Below are positions 9,437 through 17,961 of a stretch of DNA of 64,000 bases, in pieces. The notes under the pieces were generated by a model that saw only the letters and a program-made list of their open reading frames with translations, did no database searches and had not been told where the DNA came from. Positions within the stretch are counted from its first letter, which is position 1. Every line of letters begins with the position of its first letter. The translations under genes and the position numbers were made by a program. Origin of the DNA: Chitinophaga varians (GTDB lineage Bacteria > Bacteroidota > Bacteroidia > Chitinophagales > Chitinophagaceae); the NCBI RefSeq assembly GCF_012641275.1, contig NZ_JABAIA010000004.1, forward strand, positions 744,001 to 808,000, read 5' to 3'.

Positions 9437-10522
9437 CTATTGCAGCAGCTTCATACTGTCTTCCGCCGGGTGCGCCGGGGCGGGCAGCAGTATGCCGGCC
9501 GGAAATGGTTCTCCGCCGGGGCTTGCGATGAATATCTTGTGAATGGCCGGGGAGGTGTCTATCACACCATGGGGACCATAATGGCGGGAGGCAATTGTCT
9601 TCAGTCCGGCAAGGGTTACGCTGGAAAAATAGAACTGCTTTTTGCGCCAGGCATCGGCCTCCTGTTCTGTAAAGCGCTGTACGTCAAATGTGCGGGCGCT
9701 GTCATTGTAAATGGCCTGTTGGCCCGGCTGCAGCACTATCTGCCGTCTGCCGGCGATCATACGGAGGGAGCCTTCGGTAAGGGATATACGAATATGACGG
9801 GGATCTTTGGTATTGACGTGAAAACTGGTGCCCAGTACCTGCACTGTGCTGTTGGGAAGTTGCAGTACAAATGGCTGGTTGGGATTGGCCGCTATCCGGA
9901 AGTAGGCTTCGCCCTTCAGGAATGTTTCCCGTACGGCCCTGGTGAAGCTGAAGGGAAACTTCAGTTCTGTGCCGGCATTGAGCCAGATTTCCGTGCCGTC
10001 TGCCAGCGTTACTTTATAGTGGCTTGCCTCCGGAACGGTCAGGGTATTGATGCCGGATGGCAGGTTAACGGCAGACTGCAGGGAGAGCATGCCTGCCTGT
10101 ACGGCCAGTGGCTGCTGATCAATGGTGAGGACGGCCGGTGTGGCGGGCAACTGGTGAACAGTCCCGTCGGCCAGGGCCAGTGTGGCCACCGGCGACGCTG
10201 GCAATGATTCCGTATTGGCGGCTACGGTGACGCCATATCGACTATAAGCATACCAGTAAGCCGCAAATACTGCAAGGAATATGCTGACAGCGATGCCCCA
10301 CCTGAACAGTGGCGGACGCACCGGCCCATCGGTAATGCTATAGGTATTGCGCCAGGGCGCGTGTTCCTGCAATTGCTTGCCGCTTTCAATCGTGTTCCAC
10401 ATTTCACGGGCTTCCGGTACTTCTTCCAGATAAGTGTCCAGTAATGCCTCATCGGCAGCCGAAATAATACCGGCTTTCTTTTCGGTCATTAACTGAAATA
10501 TGGTCGTAAGATTTTTCATCAA
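9437..10522 (-). CDS. FecR family anti-sigma factor
   Basis: This 361-residue inner membrane protein should hold the ECF sigma factor encoded just upstream and pass on a signal from an outer membrane receptor. The cytoplasmic N-terminus (about 1-85) is followed by one membrane segment (FRWGIAVSIFLAVFAAYWYAY-type, residues about 70-92) and by the periplasmic FecR domain with the family landmark VTLADGTEIWLNAGTELKFP near residue 175. The C-terminal part that normally carries DUF4974 is poorly conserved and ends in a proline- and alanine-rich tail, which is unusual. The gap to the sigma gene is 35 bases. No SusC/SusD gene follows. Confidence 0.88.
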   Translation of the reverse strand: MMKNLTTIFQLMTEKKAGIISAADEALLDTYLEEVPEAREMWNTIESGKQLQEHAPWRNTYSITDGPVRPPLFRWGIAVSIFLAVFAAYWYAYSRYGVTVAANTESLPASPVATLALADGTVHQLPATPAVLTIDQQPLAVQAGMLSLQSAVNLPSGINTLTVPEASHYKVTLADGTEIWLNAGTELKFPFSFTRAVRETFLKGEAYFRIAANPNQPFVLQLPNSTVQVLGTSFHVNTKDPRHIRISLTEGSLRMIAGRRQIVLQPGQQAIYNDSARTFDVQRFTEQEADAWRKKQFYFSSVTLAGLKTIASRHYGPHGVIDTSPAIHKIFIASPGGEPFPAGILLPAPAHPAEDSMKLLQ

Positions 10523-10557
10523 TCAATATAACAGAAATATTATCGGGGCGGGGTAGT

Positions 10558-11112
10558 TCAGAAGCGGATTTTTTCAAGCAGTTGCCGAAGCGTCTTCAGG
10601 GCGGAGGCCACGTGTTTTTTGACGGTTTCTTCGCTGATGTCCATCACAGCGGCAATTTCCTTGCGGGTTTTATGTTCCTGGTAGGCCAGCCGGAATACCT
10701 GCGACTGTTTCTGGGGCAACAGGTTGATGGCGCCTTCCAGCTGCGCACGCAGCTCATTCTTTTCCAACCGGCTGTCGGGAGTTATGTAGGGAGGATACTG
10801 CAGCCAGGAGAGCCGCTTCTTTCGGGTTTCGTCTTTTGAAATCCTGTTCAGGCAACGGTTTTTGATGCTCACAAAAAGAAAATTCTTCAGCGTGGGTATC
10901 GTGTTGAGGTCTATTCGCTTATATAAGGCCTGCTGCCAGAAATCGATAAAGAATTCCTGCACCAGCTCCTGGGCCTCTTCCTGGTCCTGGAGTATGGTCA
11001 TGGCGGTAATCAATAACCACTCACGGTAAAGATGGTAGAAATGGTCAAAAGCTTCTACGCTACCGGTCTGTAGGGCCGCCAGTAATTCAATATCGTCATG
11101 ATGGACATTCAT
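10558..11112 (-). CDS. ECF-type RNA polymerase sigma-70 factor
   Basis: The product has the two-domain ECF layout: region 2 (FDHFYHLYREWLL to AQELVQEFFIDFWQ) and region 4 near the C-terminus (LAYQEHKTRKEIAAVMDISEETVKKHVASALK). It belongs to the Bacteroidota group that works with FecR anti-sigma factors. I chose the ATG at 11112, giving 185 residues, because an upstream in-frame ATG at 11223 overlaps a likely -7 box and would add 37 residues outside the family. FecR is encoded 35 bases downstream. Target promoters are not evident. Confidence 0.88.
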   Translation of the reverse strand: MNVHHDDIELLAALQTGSVEAFDHFYHLYREWLLITAMTILQDQEEAQELVQEFFIDFWQQALYKRIDLNTIPTLKNFLFVSIKNRCLNRISKDETRKKRLSWLQYPPYITPDSRLEKNELRAQLEGAINLLPQKQSQVFRLAYQEHKTRKEIAAVMDISEETVKKHVASALKTLRQLLEKIRF

Positions 11113-11220
11113 GCTTTGTATGCAGTTAAGCTGCCGGGGGAGGGTATAAGCCCCGGAAATAGCTGTCCCGCGCTGGTTTTCATCATACAGTGTAATGATT
11201 GATTGGGTATCTGTTCCTGG

Positions 11221-11228
11221 CAAACATA
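11221..11228 (-). promoter_or_regulatory. Probable -7 box of the sigma/FecR operon
   Basis: On the minus strand the octamer reads TATGTTTG, a full match to TAnnTTTG. It lies about 110 bases upstream of the chosen sigma start. No clear -33 box is visible. Confidence 0.35.
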
Positions 11229-11435
11229 ATTTTCAGGTATATTCGATCTGTAACCGTCCGACGGATTTTCCGGAAGATAATGAATTTGTTAATCAATTGT
11301 TAATCGTACTTGGATTTACTAAACCGCTAACGAGCTGTTAACAAAAAATATAATAGATTGATATACATGTAGATATAAAAATTTAGAGGACGGAAACGGC
11401 CCATGGGAGGGTGGAAAAAAATACACAAATGAACA

Positions 11436-11466
11436 AAAAGAAATCCCTGTCTTAAAAAAGACAGGG
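11436..11466 (-). terminator. Intrinsic terminator after the DEAD-box helicase gene
   Basis: A 9-bp stem (CCCTGTCTT at 11445-11453 with AAGACAGGG at 11458-11466) has a four-base loop and, on the minus strand, is followed by a T-rich run. It lies about 26 bases past the helicase stop. Confidence 0.8.
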
Positions 11467-11491
11467 ACCAACGATTTTTATCACGGGAAGA

Positions 11492-12820
11492 TTACTTTTT
11501 AGGCTTGCGTTTTTTAGGCTTACCATATTTCAGCATCATTTTATCCTTATGGCTGATCTTACGGTTCGTCTTCATATTTTTAGCCAGCTTCTGGTGGAAA
11601 GCGGGGCCGGCATCTTCGCGCTTGGGCGCCTTCACCAGCGTATTGCGCATAAATACTTTGGGTTTCTCATCTTCGGTCAGTACATCAGAAATCACCAGGT
11701 CTTCGGGTAAGGGCCTTTCGGGGATGCTATAGTTCATCAACCCCTCAATGGCAGCCAGTTCTTCTGTCTCCTGGTCTTTGGTCAGCAGAATGGCAATCCC
11801 CTTTTTATCTGCACGGCCGGTCCTCCCGATACGATGAATATAATTTTCCGGTACCTCCGGCGTGTCAAAGTTGATCACATGGCTTACCTCTGCAATGTCC
11901 AGTCCTCGGGCAATGATATCTGTCGCAATCAGGAAACGGTAAGCGCCTGCCTGGAACTGGTTTACGGTATTAAAACGATGGTTTTGTTCTTTATTGGAAT
12001 GAATAACGCCCACTTTGTCCGGGAACTTGGCCTGTAACTGCTCATACAGGTCGTCTGCCAGTTTTTTCGTGCCCGCAAAAATGAGGGTTTTGACCATGGT
12101 CTCGTCCCGGGTGATGAGCAACTCCAGCAGATTGACCTTGGTATTGAAATTTGGCACCCGGTACAGCACCTGGTCAATGTTTTCCAGCGGCGTGCCTGTA
12201 GGTGCCGCTTCTATCATAACAGGATTGTTGAAATGCGTTTGTATCATCGCTTCCACCTCTTCTGTGATAGTGGCGGAGAACATCAGGTTTTGCCGGCGTT
12301 GCGGCAGCAGGTCCATAATGTTGGTCAGCTGCATCCGGAAACCCAGGTTCAGCATTTCATCTACTTCATCGATGATCAGTTTTTTGATGGACTTCACTTT
12401 GAGCGCGCCACTGAGAATAATATCGTATAGGCGTCCGGGTGTGGCCACCAGTATATCGACTTTGTCCTGCACCGCTGCCATCTGCGGATTCATGTTCACC
12501 CCGCCATATACGCCCATTACCTCCACACTCATATAAGTGGTCAGTTTTTTTATGGATTCCACTACCTGTACCACCAGCTCACGGGTAGGCACCATAATGA
12601 GCACCTGCGGATGTTTCTCTTTGGTAAACTTAAACTGCCGCAGCGTAGGCAGCAGGTAAGCAAAGGTTTTACCCGTACCGGTCTGGGCAATACCGCAAAC
12701 ATCCTGTCCGGACATGATCACGGAAAAGGCCCGTTGCTGTATGGTAGTAGGCTTTACAAAGCCCAGCTCGTCGAGTGCATTGCGTAAAGGTGTGTTCAGA
12801 TTTAAATCCCCAAATGTCAT
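11492..12820 (-). CDS. DEAD-box family ATP-dependent RNA helicase
   Basis: A 442-residue helicase with the full motif set: Q motif near residues 22-30, motif I AQTGTGKT at 45-52, motif Ia PTREL, motif Ib TPGR, motif II DEVD at 151-154 in place of DEAD, motif III SAT near 182, and motif VI HRIGRTGR at 329-336. The C-terminus is a basic tail ending RKPKK that probably binds RNA. Such enzymes help ribosome assembly and RNA turnover, often in the cold. The gene is monocistronic, with a clear terminator downstream. Confidence 0.93.
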   Translation of the reverse strand: MTFGDLNLNTPLRNALDELGFVKPTTIQQRAFSVIMSGQDVCGIAQTGTGKTFAYLLPTLRQFKFTKEKHPQVLIMVPTRELVVQVVESIKKLTTYMSVEVMGVYGGVNMNPQMAAVQDKVDILVATPGRLYDIILSGALKVKSIKKLIIDEVDEMLNLGFRMQLTNIMDLLPQRRQNLMFSATITEEVEAMIQTHFNNPVMIEAAPTGTPLENIDQVLYRVPNFNTKVNLLELLITRDETMVKTLIFAGTKKLADDLYEQLQAKFPDKVGVIHSNKEQNHRFNTVNQFQAGAYRFLIATDIIARGLDIAEVSHVINFDTPEVPENYIHRIGRTGRADKKGIAILLTKDQETEELAAIEGLMNYSIPERPLPEDLVISDVLTEDEKPKVFMRNTLVKAPKREDAGPAFHQKLAKNMKTNRKISHKDKMMLKYGKPKKRKPKK

Positions 12821-12940
12821 GTTTCTACAAAATATGAACGGCGAAGGTAAACAATATTTTTGGCCTGTGGCTGTAAAGGCCCATTCCGCATGATTCCTGA
12901 CAGCTTTTCGTTACATTTAAGCCAGCAAAATATTATTGGT

Positions 12941-13864
12941 ATGAAGGATATACATGTTCAGGCAATACGCGTGCACGCCTACGGCGGATCAGATCAATTG
13001 CGCCTGGAAGAGGTGCCGGTACCGGCGCCGGGACCAGGGGAGGTGTTAATCAACATAGTGGCCAGCGGGGTTAATCCCATCGACTGGAAAATCAGGGAGG
13101 GCATGATGCAAAAACCATTGCCCTATATCCCGGGAGTGGAAGCTTCGGGTGTGGTAGTGGCCCTCGGCGAAGGGGTGACCGACAAGAAAGTGGGCCAGGC
13201 CGTATACGGCGCGGTAGACGGTTCCTACGCCGCCTGCGCGGTAGTGCCTTCGGAACAGTTGTTCCCCAAGCCCATGCATTTGTCCTTCGAGGAAGCTGCT
13301 GCCTGCGGTGGCGCTAAAACCGCCTGGGGCGCACTTTTCGATGTGGGCAAACTTACCAAAGGCCAACGGGTGCTTATTCATGCCGGCGCTGGAGGGGTAG
13401 GGCATTTCGCCGTGCAATTGGCATATCATGCCGGCGCGTACGTGATCGCCACCAGTTCAGCCGAAAATGCTGAATTCGTGAAATCCCTCGGTGCTTCTGA
13501 AGTGATTGACTACACGGCGGCGCCTTTTGAAACACAGGTCGCTGCCGTTGATGTGGTACTGGACACTGTCGGCGGTGACACACTTGACCGCTCCTATCAG
13601 CTGGTCAAACCCGGTGGTATGCTCTTATGCCTTGTGCAACAACCGTCGCAGGAAAAGGCCGCAGCAGCCGGTATCCGCGCGGTATGGGCAGGAACTAAAA
13701 CACTGCATGCCATGCAGGAAGTGGCTAAATTGCTGGACAAAGACCTCATCAGGCCTTACGTCCGGAAAGTGTTTGTACCGTTGTCCAGCGCCGCTGCAGC
13801 ACAGGACTATAGCCAGTTAGGCGGGCCGGGAAGAGGAAAGATCGTGTTGAAGATAGAGGAATAA
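12941..13864 (+). CDS. NADPH:quinone reductase-like zinc-independent medium-chain dehydrogenase
   Basis: A 307-residue member of the quinone-oxidoreductase branch of the MDR superfamily. It has the N-terminal GroES-like fold (VHAYGGSDQLRLEEVPVPAPGPGEVLI), the INPIDWKIREG segment, the nucleotide-binding glycine motif HAGAGGVGHFAVQLA near residue 145, and no structural zinc cysteines. The ATG at 12941 is preferred; an upstream ATG at 12860 would add 27 residues not seen in the family. Its stop codon directly touches the stop of the convergent HxlR gene. HxlR-type regulators often control such oxidoreductases, so a link is possible. Confidence 0.88.
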   Translation: MKDIHVQAIRVHAYGGSDQLRLEEVPVPAPGPGEVLINIVASGVNPIDWKIREGMMQKPLPYIPGVEASGVVVALGEGVTDKKVGQAVYGAVDGSYAACAVVPSEQLFPKPMHLSFEEAAACGGAKTAWGALFDVGKLTKGQRVLIHAGAGGVGHFAVQLAYHAGAYVIATSSAENAEFVKSLGASEVIDYTAAPFETQVAAVDVVLDTVGGDTLDRSYQLVKPGGMLLCLVQQPSQEKAAAAGIRAVWAGTKTLHAMQEVAKLLDKDLIRPYVRKVFVPLSSAAAAQDYSQLGGPGRGKIVLKIEE

Positions 13865-14299
13865 TCACTGCGCCCCATTCACCTCCTGCGCATCCGCCGC
13901 CGACCCGAATATCGTTTTCCGGTGTGCTGTGCCCCATGTATATAAAGCGTCAATCACCGGATTGAGCGTGTCGGCATAAGGCGTTAAGGTATATTCCACG
14001 CTCACGGGCTGACTGTCAAATACGCTGCGTTTGACCAGCTTATGTGCTTCCAGGTCTTTCAGCTCTTTGGACAATACTTTGGAGGTGATTTTCGGTATGT
14101 TCCTTTCGATGTCCCGGAAGCGTTTATGTCCCCGGGAAATGGCAATAATGATCGGTAATTTCCACTTGCCGTTGATCACGTCCAGCGCGTCCCGTACCGG
14201 CATGATCACGCCCAGGCAATCTTTGTGGTCTCCCGTTTCCATACATTTTTCTTTCGCTGTTAGGGCGAGGGGATGTTCTGCTGTTATATCTGCTCCCAT
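13865..14299 (-). CDS. HxlR family (winged helix) transcriptional regulator
   Basis: The product carries the HxlR domain: cysteine near the start, then ALDVINGKWKLPIIIAIS, the RFRDIERNIPKITSKVLSKELKDLE recognition region, and the YTLTPYADTLNPVIDALYTWG end. Many HxlR proteins sense electrophiles or oxidants through cysteine, and Cys residues sit just before the domain here. Start options are 14350, 14299 and 14242; 14299 is a compromise that leaves AT-rich promoter DNA upstream. It is divergent from a DsbA-family gene and convergent with an oxidoreductase, both plausible targets. Confidence 0.87.
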   Translation of the reverse strand: MGADITAEHPLALTAKEKCMETGDHKDCLGVIMPVRDALDVINGKWKLPIIIAISRGHKRFRDIERNIPKITSKVLSKELKDLEAHKLVKRSVFDSQPVSVEYTLTPYADTLNPVIDALYTWGTAHRKTIFGSAADAQEVNGAQ

Positions 14300-14419
14300 A
14301 CGATTTTTATATTTAGATATTTTTTTATGATTTAAATATTTATTATACATAATTGTTTGATGAATAAATATCTAAATGACAAAATGCTCAAATAAAGTCG
14401 GTAACTTTTTGTATAGCAC

Positions 14420-14450
14420 TATCCTAAAGGTAACTGCTTACTTTTGGATA
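14420..14450. promoter_or_regulatory. Candidate operator (imperfect inverted repeat) before the DsbA-family gene
   Basis: TATCC at 14420-14424 and GGATA at 14446-14450 frame a partly symmetric 31-base stretch, and GGTAACT occurs twice nearby as a direct repeat. It lies just upstream of the TAACTTTG -7 box at 14461-14468, where a repressor would block the promoter. Binding by the HxlR protein is inferred from position only. Confidence 0.35.
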
Positions 14451-14460
14451 GCAAATATAT

Positions 14461-14468
14461 TAACTTTG
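14461..14468 (+). promoter_or_regulatory. Probable -7 box (TAACTTTG) of the DsbA-family gene
   Basis: The octamer is a full match to TAnnTTTG and lies 21 bases before the chosen ATG at 14490. It also argues against the longer reading frame that would start at 14376. Confidence 0.5.
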
Positions 14469-14489
14469 CAGGAGTTTCTTAAAATAAAG

Positions 14490-15206
14490 ATGAATAAGAT
14501 GAAAGTAGAAATATGGTCAGACATCATGTGCCCCTTTTGTTATATTGGCAAACGCAAATTTGAGGCGGCTTTGGACAAGTTCCCTGAAAAAGACAAGATA
14601 GAAGTAGAGTGGAAGAGCTTTCAGCTCAACCCCGACCTGAAATCCACGCCGGGAACAAATGTCTATGATTACCTGGCGGAACATAAAGGCATCTCCCGGG
14701 ACCAATCCGTAAGAATGCACCAGCAGGTAACCCAGTCGGCCAGTGAAGTGGGACTGACCTATAACTTCGACAAGGCGGTGGTGGCCAACTCCTTCGATGC
14801 TCACCGGTTGATACAAATGGCAAAGGCTCAGAAACTGGGTGATGCGGCAGAAGAAAAACTCTTTATCGCTTATTTCACGGAAGGAAAAAATATCGCGGAC
14901 CATGAAGTGCTGACAGACATCGGTGCGTCAATAGGCCTGGACCGCAAAGCGGTGGTGGATATGCTGGCGTCCGGCGAGTTTGCCGGCGAGGTAAACCTGG
15001 ATGTGCGGGAAGCGGAACAGCTCGGCGCCCGTGGCGTGCCTTTCTTTGTACTGGACCGCAAATACGGCGTATCTGGCGCACAGCCGTCAGAAGCCTTTAC
15101 ACAAGCGCTTACGCAGGCGTTTGGCGAATGGCGCAAAACACAGCCACTCACAACGCTGGAAACAACGGAAGGGCCTTCCTGCGCACTGGACGGGACTTGT
15201 GATTAA
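14490..15206 (+). CDS. DsbA family (FrnE-like) thiol oxidoreductase
   Basis: A 238-residue thioredoxin-fold protein with an inserted helical domain. Residues 3-20 are KMKVEIWSDIMCPFCYIG, with a CPFC active site near residues 14-17; the later cis-Pro region is GVPFFVLDRKYGVSGAQ. This is the FrnE/2-hydroxychromene-2-carboxylate isomerase-like branch, cytoplasmic because there is no signal peptide. The C-terminus also has a pair of cysteines (GPSCALDGTCD). The role is probably disulfide isomerisation under oxidative stress. The divergent HxlR gene is its likely regulator. Confidence 0.88.
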   Translation: MNKMKVEIWSDIMCPFCYIGKRKFEAALDKFPEKDKIEVEWKSFQLNPDLKSTPGTNVYDYLAEHKGISRDQSVRMHQQVTQSASEVGLTYNFDKAVVANSFDAHRLIQMAKAQKLGDAAEEKLFIAYFTEGKNIADHEVLTDIGASIGLDRKAVVDMLASGEFAGEVNLDVREAEQLGARGVPFFVLDRKYGVSGAQPSEAFTQALTQAFGEWRKTQPLTTLETTEGPSCALDGTCD

Positions 15207-15234
15207 GATCAGACCGGAGATGACATTATCTTAT

Positions 15235-15242
15235 TAGCTTTG
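15235..15242 (+). promoter_or_regulatory. Probable -7 box (TAGCTTTG) of the Kir-channel gene
   Basis: Full match to TAnnTTTG, 20 bases before the start codon at 15263. No clear -33 element at the usual distance. Confidence 0.45.
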
Positions 15243-15262
15243 TTGTTCAAACTATCTGATTT

Positions 15263-16219
15263 ATGTCGCTCCTTAAAAGGATCAACCCTTTCTCCAAACA
15301 AAATGACGAGACCGGCTTCGGTACCAATCCCAATGGTTACGGAGGCCGGTTCATTAACCGCGACGGCACCTTTAATATCCGCCGCGAAGGCCGCCCGTTC
15401 TGGGACCGGTTTAGCGTCTATCACACACTGCTCAACCTTCCGGCCTGGAAATTCACCTGCGTGATCCTCCTGTTTTATTTCTCGATCAATCTGTTGTACA
15501 CCGGTATCTATTGGATGCTGGGGGTAGACCAGTTCCAGGGCATCATCGGGCAAACTCCCTGGATGCGATTAAAAGAGATTTTTTTCTTCAGCACGGAAAC
15601 CTTTACCACAGTAGGTTATGGCAGGGTAAATCCCATTGGCGACGGTGCCAATATGGTGGCGGCCATCGAAGCCATGTCGGGCTTTCTCTCCTTTGCGGTG
15701 GCCACCGGTCTCATGTATGGCCGTTTCTCGAGGCCAAGGGCGCACCTCGTATTCAGTGACAATGCGCTGATCGGCCCCTATAAAGACATGACCGGCCTGA
15801 TGTTCCGCTTCGCCTCCTATAAAGACAACCATACGCTCACCAATGTGGACGTAACAGTAACGATCGGTCTGCAGGTAATGGAGAACGGTACACCGGTATA
15901 CAAATTCTACTCCCTGCCGCTGGAAAGAGGAAAAATAGAGAGCCTTTCCATGAACTGGACCGTCGTACATCCCATCGATGAAAACAGCCCGTTGCTGGGC
16001 TTTACCGCAGAAGACATGCGTAACGCTGACGTGGAGATTTATGTGCTGGTAAAAGGCTTTAACGATGTATACGCCAACACGGTATTGCAACGTACTTCCT
16101 ACACCTATGAGGAGATACAGTTCAACCGCAAGTTTATTCCCATGTACCGGGAAAGTGAAAACGGCAGGACCACCATTCTGGAATTACACATGCTTAATAA
16201 ATCCAGGGAAACAAACTGA
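15263..16219 (+). CDS. Inward rectifier-type (KirBac-like) potassium channel
   Basis: A 318-residue channel subunit. Two membrane helices (about residues 62-88 and 132-152) flank a pore loop with the selectivity filter TVGYG at 116-120. The amphipathic slide helix region (FWDRFSVYHTLLNLP) precedes the first helix, and the C-terminal half is the immunoglobulin-like cytoplasmic domain of Kir channels, with SRPRAHLVFSDNA directly after the pore. It should form a tetramer in the inner membrane. Monocistronic; the following hairpin separates it from the convergent symporter gene. Confidence 0.93.
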   Translation: MSLLKRINPFSKQNDETGFGTNPNGYGGRFINRDGTFNIRREGRPFWDRFSVYHTLLNLPAWKFTCVILLFYFSINLLYTGIYWMLGVDQFQGIIGQTPWMRLKEIFFFSTETFTTVGYGRVNPIGDGANMVAAIEAMSGFLSFAVATGLMYGRFSRPRAHLVFSDNALIGPYKDMTGLMFRFASYKDNHTLTNVDVTVTIGLQVMENGTPVYKFYSLPLERGKIESLSMNWTVVHPIDENSPLLGFTAEDMRNADVEIYVLVKGFNDVYANTVLQRTSYTYEEIQFNRKFIPMYRESENGRTTILELHMLNKSRETN

Positions 16220-16225
16220 TTTACA

Positions 16226-16320
16226 GATTTTTTGATTTTGCGAATAAAAGCGAAGACCAAAGCGGTATCAGCTACCTGCTTTGGTCTTCGCTTTTATCAG
16301 TTTGGGAAATCAAAAAATCC
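16226..16320. terminator. Long hairpin between convergent channel and symporter genes
   Basis: A 20-bp perfect inner stem (16244-16263 with 16278-16297) contains GCGAAGACCAAAGC and its complement. Outer arms read GATTTTTTGATTTT on the left and AAATCAAAAAATC on the right. It probably acts as a two-way terminator. Confidence 0.75.
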
Positions 16321-17766
16321 CTAAATTTTTCTCCGGGAAATCATCAGCAGGCCGATATACGTAAAGGCGCCGTTAATGATCAGCAGTTCCAGTCCAATCT
16401 GGAACTGTTTGAACAGCACGGATTGATTGGTGTCCACCACGTAGCAGAGCAGTGGCGCCACCACACAAACGATCGGCACCAGGCGGTCGTTGACGGTCCG
16501 TTTGCTCAGGATGCCAAAGGCGAAGAGGCCAAGCAGCGGCCCGTAGGTATAAGTGGCCACTTTCAGGATCACGCCGATCATACTGGGGTTGTTCACCCAT
16601 TCAAATACCATGACAAACAGCAGGAAGATAAATGCCATCATCAGGTGGATACGCTGACGTACCTTCTTTTTTCTGGCTTCGTCCCAGTCGCTGCGACGTT
16701 GTATGTCCAGGATGTCTATGCAGATAGATGAGGTGAGGGCCGTCATGGCGCCGTCAGCGCTGGGGAACAGCGCAGAGATCAGCGCAATGATGAAGATCAC
16801 GGAGATCACCGGAGGCATGTGGCGCAGGGCCAGTTCAGGGAACAACGCATCGCCGCTGGCAGATACCTGTACTTGTGAGCCGTAGAGGTTCAACAGCCCC
16901 CCCAGGAACAGGAACAGGCCAATCACCACTAACATGATAAATGCCAGGGACACCATGTTTTTCTGGGAGTCGCGCAGGGTTTTAACAGAAATGTTTTTCT
17001 GCATCATCTCCTGGTCAAGGCCGGTCATGGTTATGGTGATAAACGCTCCGGCCAATATCTGTTTGACAAAAAACAGCTTGCTGTTGGGATCAAATTCGAA
17101 AATACGGGTAAGCCCTTTTTCCTGCATGGCGCTGATACTCTGGCCCATGTCCATGTGCATGGCATGCAGGATGTAAAATACGCAGATGATCAGGCCTGCC
17201 AGCATACAGGTGGTCTGCAGGGTGTCGGTATACACGATCGTCTTCACGCCGCCTTCATAGGTATATACCAGGATCATAAAGAGAATGATGAGGGTAGTAA
17301 GCCAGAAGGGGACCCCAAAGCTGGACAGGATGGCGTCTTGCAGGATACGCACCACCAGGTACAGCCGGGCGGTTGCCCCCAACGTACGTGACAGGATAAA
17401 GAAAGATGCCCCTGTTTTGTACGACATCACCCCAAAGCGCGTGTTCAGGTAGTTGTAAATGGAAGTCAGTTGCAGCCGGTAATAAAGCGGTATCAACACA
17501 TAGGCAATGGTGATGTACCCGATAAAGTAACCCAGCGTGATCTGGAAATAGGTAAAGGCGTCTTTGCCAACCGCCCCCGGAACACTGACAAACGTAACAC
17601 CGCTCAAAGAGGTGCCAATCATCCCGAACGCTACCAGCATCCAGTTACTGTTGCGGTTTCCGATAAAAAAGGAGTCATTGTTAGACCCACGGCCGGTGTA
17701 CCAGGCGACAATCAGTAAAATAACAAAGTAAGCAACGACGAACGAAAATAATAATCCTGGTGACAT
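16321..17766 (-). CDS. Sodium:solute symporter (SSS family)
   Basis: A 481-residue protein with about thirteen membrane segments. It has SSS landmarks: WYTGRGSNNDSFFIGNRNSNW early on, the GMIGTSLSGVTFVSVPG sodium-site segment, and TGLDQEMMQKNISVKTLRDSQKN in the middle. Related sugar, proline and sialic acid transporters share this layout; the substrate cannot be told here. It is transcribed alone. A TATATTTG -7 box on the minus strand at 17813-17820 is its probable promoter. Confidence 0.9.
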   Translation of the reverse strand: MSPGLLFSFVVAYFVILLIVAWYTGRGSNNDSFFIGNRNSNWMLVAFGMIGTSLSGVTFVSVPGAVGKDAFTYFQITLGYFIGYITIAYVLIPLYYRLQLTSIYNYLNTRFGVMSYKTGASFFILSRTLGATARLYLVVRILQDAILSSFGVPFWLTTLIILFMILVYTYEGGVKTIVYTDTLQTTCMLAGLIICVFYILHAMHMDMGQSISAMQEKGLTRIFEFDPNSKLFFVKQILAGAFITITMTGLDQEMMQKNISVKTLRDSQKNMVSLAFIMLVVIGLFLFLGGLLNLYGSQVQVSASGDALFPELALRHMPPVISVIFIIALISALFPSADGAMTALTSSICIDILDIQRRSDWDEARKKKVRQRIHLMMAFIFLLFVMVFEWVNNPSMIGVILKVATYTYGPLLGLFAFGILSKRTVNDRLVPIVCVVAPLLCYVVDTNQSVLFKQFQIGLELLIINGAFTYIGLLMISRRKI

Positions 17767-17812
17767 AAATGAGTTTTAATCAAGACCGCACACAATATAC
17801 AGTGCTAAATCA

Positions 17813-17820
17813 CAAATATA
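17813..17820 (-). promoter_or_regulatory. Probable -7 box of the sodium symporter gene
   Basis: CAAATATA on the plus strand is TATATTTG on the minus strand, a full consensus match, 47 bases before the symporter start. Confidence 0.4.
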
Positions 17821-17913
17821 ACATCTTACCCTATTGAGTGTATGTATGTTGCAGGGGTGTTTTTTACACTATTAACCTTTGTTATGATTATTTGCTTTTG
17901 TCAAACAAAATAG

Positions 17914-17943
17914 TTGACTATGTCAAGTATTTTCGTATTTTTG
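17914..17943 (+). promoter_or_regulatory. Promoter and overlapping operator of the MarR-GNAT gene
   Basis: A TTG at 17914-17916 stands 19 bases before TATTTTTG (17936-17943), the Bacteroidota -33/-7 pair with normal spacing. The -33 element is part of a perfect 13-base palindrome, TTGAC-TAT-GTCAA (17914-17926), which suits a MarR dimer. A second TTTGTCAAACAA-like site lies just upstream. Self-repression is the simple inference. Confidence 0.65.
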
Positions 17944-17961
17944 GTTGAAATACAAATTTCT

